From NCBI GenBank assembly GCA_965224595.1, contig OZ245057.1, positions 620,001 to 684,000 on the forward strand: a stretch of 64,000 nt of DNA. Direction: 5' to 3'. Below are positions 61,157 through 64,000 of the stretch, piece after piece (position 1 is the first letter of the stretch; the number at the start of each line of letters is the position of its first letter). Source of the DNA: Aliivibrio_A sp016764915. GTDB lineage: Bacteria; Pseudomonadota; Gammaproteobacteria; Enterobacterales; Vibrionaceae. The notes below the pieces were generated by a model. That model did no database searches. It was not told the DNA's origin and saw nothing but the letters and a program-made list of their open reading frames with translations. Both the position numbers and the translations under genes were made by a program.

Positions 61157-61723
61157 ATGAAAAAGATCAAACTCGCTCTAACGTTAAGCACACTTTTTAT
61201 TTTTGGGTGTGCTTCGACAGTCCAACTCATGGATAAAAAAAGTGGCGAAAACCTATTCGAAACCAATAAACCTGTTTACACGCTAGTTAATCTTCATCCT
61301 GATGAACAAAGGGCCAAGTTATATTCGGTTAATTACCAGCAAAGCGGTTTGATTCCTCTGTGCAGTGAAGTCGTAATGGTCGAGATTCAGCCTAAAAGGT
61401 TAACCTTTAAAGTGAACAGCAATGAACGTCAATATACTCTCGACAAACACAGTTCTTCACCTGATTTCGGTAAATACTTAGCGCAATACTTTGGCACCAG
61501 TTGTGATAAAAACGCCATTGCTAAGATGAGTGAAATCGATCAAGAAGGCATCAAAAAAGGAGTAGTGAAAAGTGGTATGACCAAAAAAGGCGTTATATTA
61601 GCCATTGGTTACCCACCAGAGCATAGAACACCGAGTCTGGACAGTGATGAGTGGATTTACTGGCGAAATCGTTTCGCTACCACTCTCATTAAGTTTACCG
61701 ACGGTGTTGTAACGCAAAGATAG
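61157..61723 (+). CDS. Lipoprotein with BamE/SmpA-like C-terminal domain
   Basis: A 188-aa lipoprotein with signal and lipobox IFGC. The C-terminal third (VKSGMTKKGVILAIGYPPEH, then DEWIYWRNRF and LIKFTDGVV) has the SmpA/OmlA fold pattern found in BamE. ATG at 61157 is preferred over 61151 because AGGGA is then well placed. Role in the envelope unknown. Confidence 0.72.
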   Translation: MKKIKLALTLSTLFIFGCASTVQLMDKKSGENLFETNKPVYTLVNLHPDEQRAKLYSVNYQQSGLIPLCSEVVMVEIQPKRLTFKVNSNERQYTLDKHSSSPDFGKYLAQYFGTSCDKNAIAKMSEIDQEGIKKGVVKSGMTKKGVILAIGYPPEHRTPSLDSDEWIYWRNRFATTLIKFTDGVVTQR

Positions 61724-61737
61724 TATGAAGACTGACT

Positions 61738-61772
61738 AGGTGTCTGAGTGATAGGCTAAGGCACCTCTTTTT
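61738..61772 (+). terminator. Intrinsic terminator after the lipoprotein gene
   Basis: AGGTGTC / GGCACCT (7 bp, one G-T pair) with a long loop, followed by CTTTTTAT. Lies 14 bp after the stop. Confidence 0.55.
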
Positions 61773-61887
61773 ATTGCCCCAAAAGAGCTTTTTCTGTTAT
61801 TTCTCCGTTCTCCTAATTAATAGTAATGGTTACGAGCCCTCTTATGCCATCATAGACAAACAAAAACAGACTCACTAGGACGGCTTC

Positions 61888-62703
61888 ATGAGCACATTCA
61901 CCACTCACTCTCAAACAATGCATTACTTAGATAAAGGTGAAGGACCGGTATTGGTTTTTGGTCACAGCTTCTTATGGGACAGTCAAATGTGGGCGCCCCA
62001 AATTGAAGTATTAAGTCAACATTATCGTTGTATTGTTCCTGATTTTTGGAGTCACGGTCAATCAGACGCAACCCCAACTACCACTAACAACTTAACCGAT
62101 TATGCTAACGATATTCTTGCGTTAATGGATTATTTGAACGTTGAGCAATTTTCAATAATAGGGTTATCAGTAGGAGGCATGTGGGCAACAGAATTAACCG
62201 TGTTGGCACCACAACGTGTTAAATCGTTAGTACTGATGGATACTTTTGTCGGATTAGAGCCAGAAATAATGCACAGTAAATATTTTGCTATGTTAGACAT
62301 ACTAGAGCAGCAACAACATGCGCCGGAATCTCTTATTCAACAAATAATTCCAATGTTCTTCTCAAAAAATGTCACTCAAGATAATCCTCAGTTAATCACC
62401 CAATGCCGACAGAACCTTGAAATGATTAACGGTGAACAGGCTAAGGATATCGCTAAAATTGGTCGAATGGTGTTTGGTCGTCGTGACGCCTTTGATGATT
62501 TAGAAAAGTTCGCACTGCCTTCTCTTATCATGGTTGGCATGCAAGATTACCCTCGTCCACCATTAGAGTCACAGTTAATGCACGATGCTCTATCGGGCAG
62601 TGAGCTGCTGGTGATTCCTGATGCAGGACATATCGCTAATTTAGAACAACCGCAACGCGTTACTGAAAAACTGGTTAGCTTTTTAAACCAAGTCTACTCT
62701 TAA
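61888..62703 (+). CDS. Alpha/beta-fold hydrolase
   Basis: A 271-aa hydrolase with the HSFLWDSQMW oxyanion-hole region, nucleophile elbow GLSVGG, and C-terminal His in PDAGHIANLEQP. No signal peptide, so cytosolic. Resembles 3-oxoadipate enol-lactonase-like and related esterases; substrate unknown. AGGACGG precedes the start. Confidence 0.87.
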   Translation: MSTFTTHSQTMHYLDKGEGPVLVFGHSFLWDSQMWAPQIEVLSQHYRCIVPDFWSHGQSDATPTTTNNLTDYANDILALMDYLNVEQFSIIGLSVGGMWATELTVLAPQRVKSLVLMDTFVGLEPEIMHSKYFAMLDILEQQQHAPESLIQQIIPMFFSKNVTQDNPQLITQCRQNLEMINGEQAKDIAKIGRMVFGRRDAFDDLEKFALPSLIMVGMQDYPRPPLESQLMHDALSGSELLVIPDAGHIANLEQPQRVTEKLVSFLNQVYS

Positions 62704-62720
62704 CGTTAACCCTTATTGAT

Positions 62721-62747
62721 AGGCCAGTTAAATAATGGCTGGCTTAT
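62721..62747 (+). terminator. Weak terminator-like hairpin after the hydrolase
   Basis: Imperfect inverted repeat GGCCAG / CTGGCT just downstream of the hydrolase gene, followed by TATTAAC. Short stem; low confidence. Confidence 0.35.
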
Positions 62748-62924
62748 TAACAACCTTCCTTCAGAATGAGCTCGGACTTCGACTCAAAAACCATATGCAG
62801 CAATACTCATCTAATTGTTTAGTAATAGCATTGTCTCTTCGGAAACTTGCATCAACTGAAATCATCCGTCATTATCTAAACAATTAATTCCACTCAATTT
62901 TGCAACTTTAACAAGGATATGTTT

Positions 62925-63317
62925 ATGTTTCTCGATTACTTCGCCTTAGGACTTTTGTTCTTTGTCGCTCTGGTTATCTTCTACGGCATTATTGTCATTC
63001 ACGATATCCCTTATGAAATTGCACACAAACGCGATCATCCACATGCCGATGCCATTCATATTGCTGGTTGGATCAGTCTTTTCACGCTGCACGTTATATG
63101 GCCATTCCTATGGATTTGGGCCACATTATGGCGCGAAGACAGAGGGTGGGGCTTTCATAAACTAGAAGACAACCAACAAGAGCTGCAAATTCGAGTCAAT
63201 CACCTCAATGATCAAGTTGAACTTTTGACAGAAAAATTAACTCAACTCGAAATTGATCAAGCGGTGTCTAAACAAGTTGCCACTATCAATGCACAGTCTA
63301 CAGAGGAGCAAAAATAA
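62925..63317 (+). CDS. DUF3302 inner-membrane protein (YiaW type)
   Basis: A 130-aa protein with two membrane segments (LDYFALGLLFFVALVIFYGI and WISLFTLHVIWPFLWIW), the HDIPYE motif between them and a C-terminal coiled coil. This matches DUF3302/YiaW. ATG at 62925 is favoured because AAGG is then 8 bases upstream; ATG 62919 is also in frame. It overlaps the HlyD-like gene by one base, as in the yiaW-yiaV pair of E. coli. Confidence 0.85.
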   Translation: MFLDYFALGLLFFVALVIFYGIIVIHDIPYEIAHKRDHPHADAIHIAGWISLFTLHVIWPFLWIWATLWREDRGWGFHKLEDNQQELQIRVNHLNDQVELLTEKLTQLEIDQAVSKQVATINAQSTEEQK

Positions 63318-64000
63318 TGGATTTACTGCTCATCATGACCTACACCGCACTGTGTGTTGTCATCTTTAAAGTATTTAAAATTCCGCTAAATAAATGGACA
63401 GTACCCACCGCAATGCTTGGCGGTATTGTCTTAATCGGCACATTGATTTTACTCATGAACTACAACCACCCATTTACTCAACTGGGCGGTCAAGTGTATG
63501 TCACGACCCCAATAGTACCGTCAGTAAGGGGAAAGGTTATTGAAGTCGCGGTTACTCCAAACAAAATGCTTAAAAAAGGGGATGTATTATTCAAAATTGA
63601 TCCGCTACCCTTTGAGATGGAAGTACTGCGCAAACAAGCTGATTTAGCCGCAGCAAGCAAAGATACTCTAAAACTTGATACCAGTTACAAAGCTGCTCAA
63701 GCCAATACTGCAAAAGCAACAGCAGATAAAGACAAAGCGTATCGCGAGTTTAAACGTTATCAAAAAGGCTTTAATAAAGGCGCATTCACAGCCCAAGATC
63801 TTGATACTCGTCAGCAGGCCTACAAAGCTTCTCAAGCTCAATTAGAAGCAATGCAAGCGGTCGAAAAAAGTGAGTACCTAGATTTAACCTCAGAGATCGG
63901 TGGTGAGAATACCGATGTTGCTCGCCTCAGAGCCGAGCTAGCCAATGCTCAATTTAATCTTGATGAGACCACCGTTCGCGCCCCTACTGACGGTTATGTG
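63317..64000 (+). CDS. HlyD-family membrane fusion protein (YiaV type), cut by the window end
   Basis: The first 228 residues of a membrane fusion protein. Two N-terminal membrane segments are followed by the biotinyl-lipoyl half-motif VTTPIVPSVRGKVIEVAVTP, then NKMLKKGDVLFKIDP and a long coiled-coil hairpin. The return strand TTVRAPTDGYV lies at the window edge. With DUF3302 it probably forms a small efflux-type complex. Confidence 0.88.
   Translation, partial: MDLLLIMTYTALCVVIFKVFKIPLNKWTVPTAMLGGIVLIGTLILLMNYNHPFTQLGGQVYVTTPIVPSVRGKVIEVAVTPNKMLKKGDVLFKIDPLPFEMEVLRKQADLAAASKDTLKLDTSYKAAQANTAKATADKDKAYREFKRYQKGFNKGAFTAQDLDTRQQAYKASQAQLEAMQAVEKSEYLDLTSEIGGENTDVARLRAELANAQFNLDETTVRAPTDGYV

Noticed and set aside
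1..64000. CRISPR arrays, tRNA or rRNA genes
   Set aside because: No regularly spaced repeats and no recognisable tRNA or rRNA sequence were seen by eye.

Overview
The window looks like a Vibrionaceae chromosome segment, plausibly the second chromosome. The evidence is moderate-to-low GC, gamma-proteobacterial gene content, a complete Vas-type type VI secretion system (T6SS) with a VasH activator, and gene cassettes with Vibrio-style attC sites. No rRNA, tRNA, CRISPR array or replication origin was seen. This is read from sequence alone; no database search was run.

Layout. (1) 0-6.1 kb: a secreted C69 dipeptidase and the glycerol block glpK-glpR-glpD on the minus strand, with two GlpR operator-like sites before glpD; no glpF is visible. 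(2) 6.2-12.9 kb: an organophosphate or phosphonate uptake island. It has a HAD phosphatase, a GntR/UTRA regulator and, divergently, a five-gene operon (binding protein, cytosolic alkaline-phosphatase-superfamily hydrolase, two permeases, ATPase) closed by a second HAD phosphatase. A Pho-box-like sequence sits in the divergent intergenic region. (3) 13-20 kb: a PLP enzyme with a divergent Lrp regulator, a FocA-CBS fusion with a divergent LysR regulator, and DUF4336 and DUF368 proteins. (4) 20-21.6 kb: a phospholipase D-type lipoprotein.

(5) 21.7-29.7 kb is a mobile patchwork. It holds an orphan LanC-like cyclase, two separated remnants of an IS91-type element (a tyrosine-recombinase N-terminus and a transposase C-terminus), and a run of integron-style cassettes, all coding on the minus strand and each followed by an attC-like site, with no integrase in view. 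The cassettes carry a HEPN protein, a two-gene nuclease-like module whose nuclease gene is interrupted by an in-frame amber codon, a frameshifted ParB-like gene, a small membrane protein, a TumE/TumA-like toxin-antitoxin pair and a short unknown ORF. A repeat of about 95 bp occurs at both ends of the main part. This is the most defence-like part of the window.

(6) 29.8-31.4 kb: a copper-delivery operon (anchored hypothetical protein, SCO1, PCu(A)C). (7) 31.5-59.2 kb: the T6SS. A sigma-54 promoter precedes a 15-codon ORF, an intrinsic terminator and vgrG. Then come a DUF4123 adaptor, a Tle1-like lipase, a DUF2931 immunity lipoprotein and a PAAR tip, with the immunity-PAAR unit duplicated in tandem and the second PAAR truncated. 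After a 0.9 kb AT-rich gap comes tssA-B-C-E-F-G-H-vasH-(43-aa lipoprotein)-tagH-tssJ-K-L-M-pppA-ppkA. hcp is not in the window. (8) 59.2-64 kb: a SEL1-repeat protein, a small conserved-looking ORF, a BamE-like lipoprotein, an alpha/beta hydrolase and a DUF3302-HlyD pair (YiaW-YiaV type), the last cut by the window end.

How they work together: the glp genes could consume glycerol released from phosphodiesters by the adjacent uptake island (inference). The T6SS gene set includes the assembly parts, its sigma-54 activator and the FHA/kinase/phosphatase post-translational switch, with one lipase effector and its immunity protein next to the VgrG that probably delivers it.
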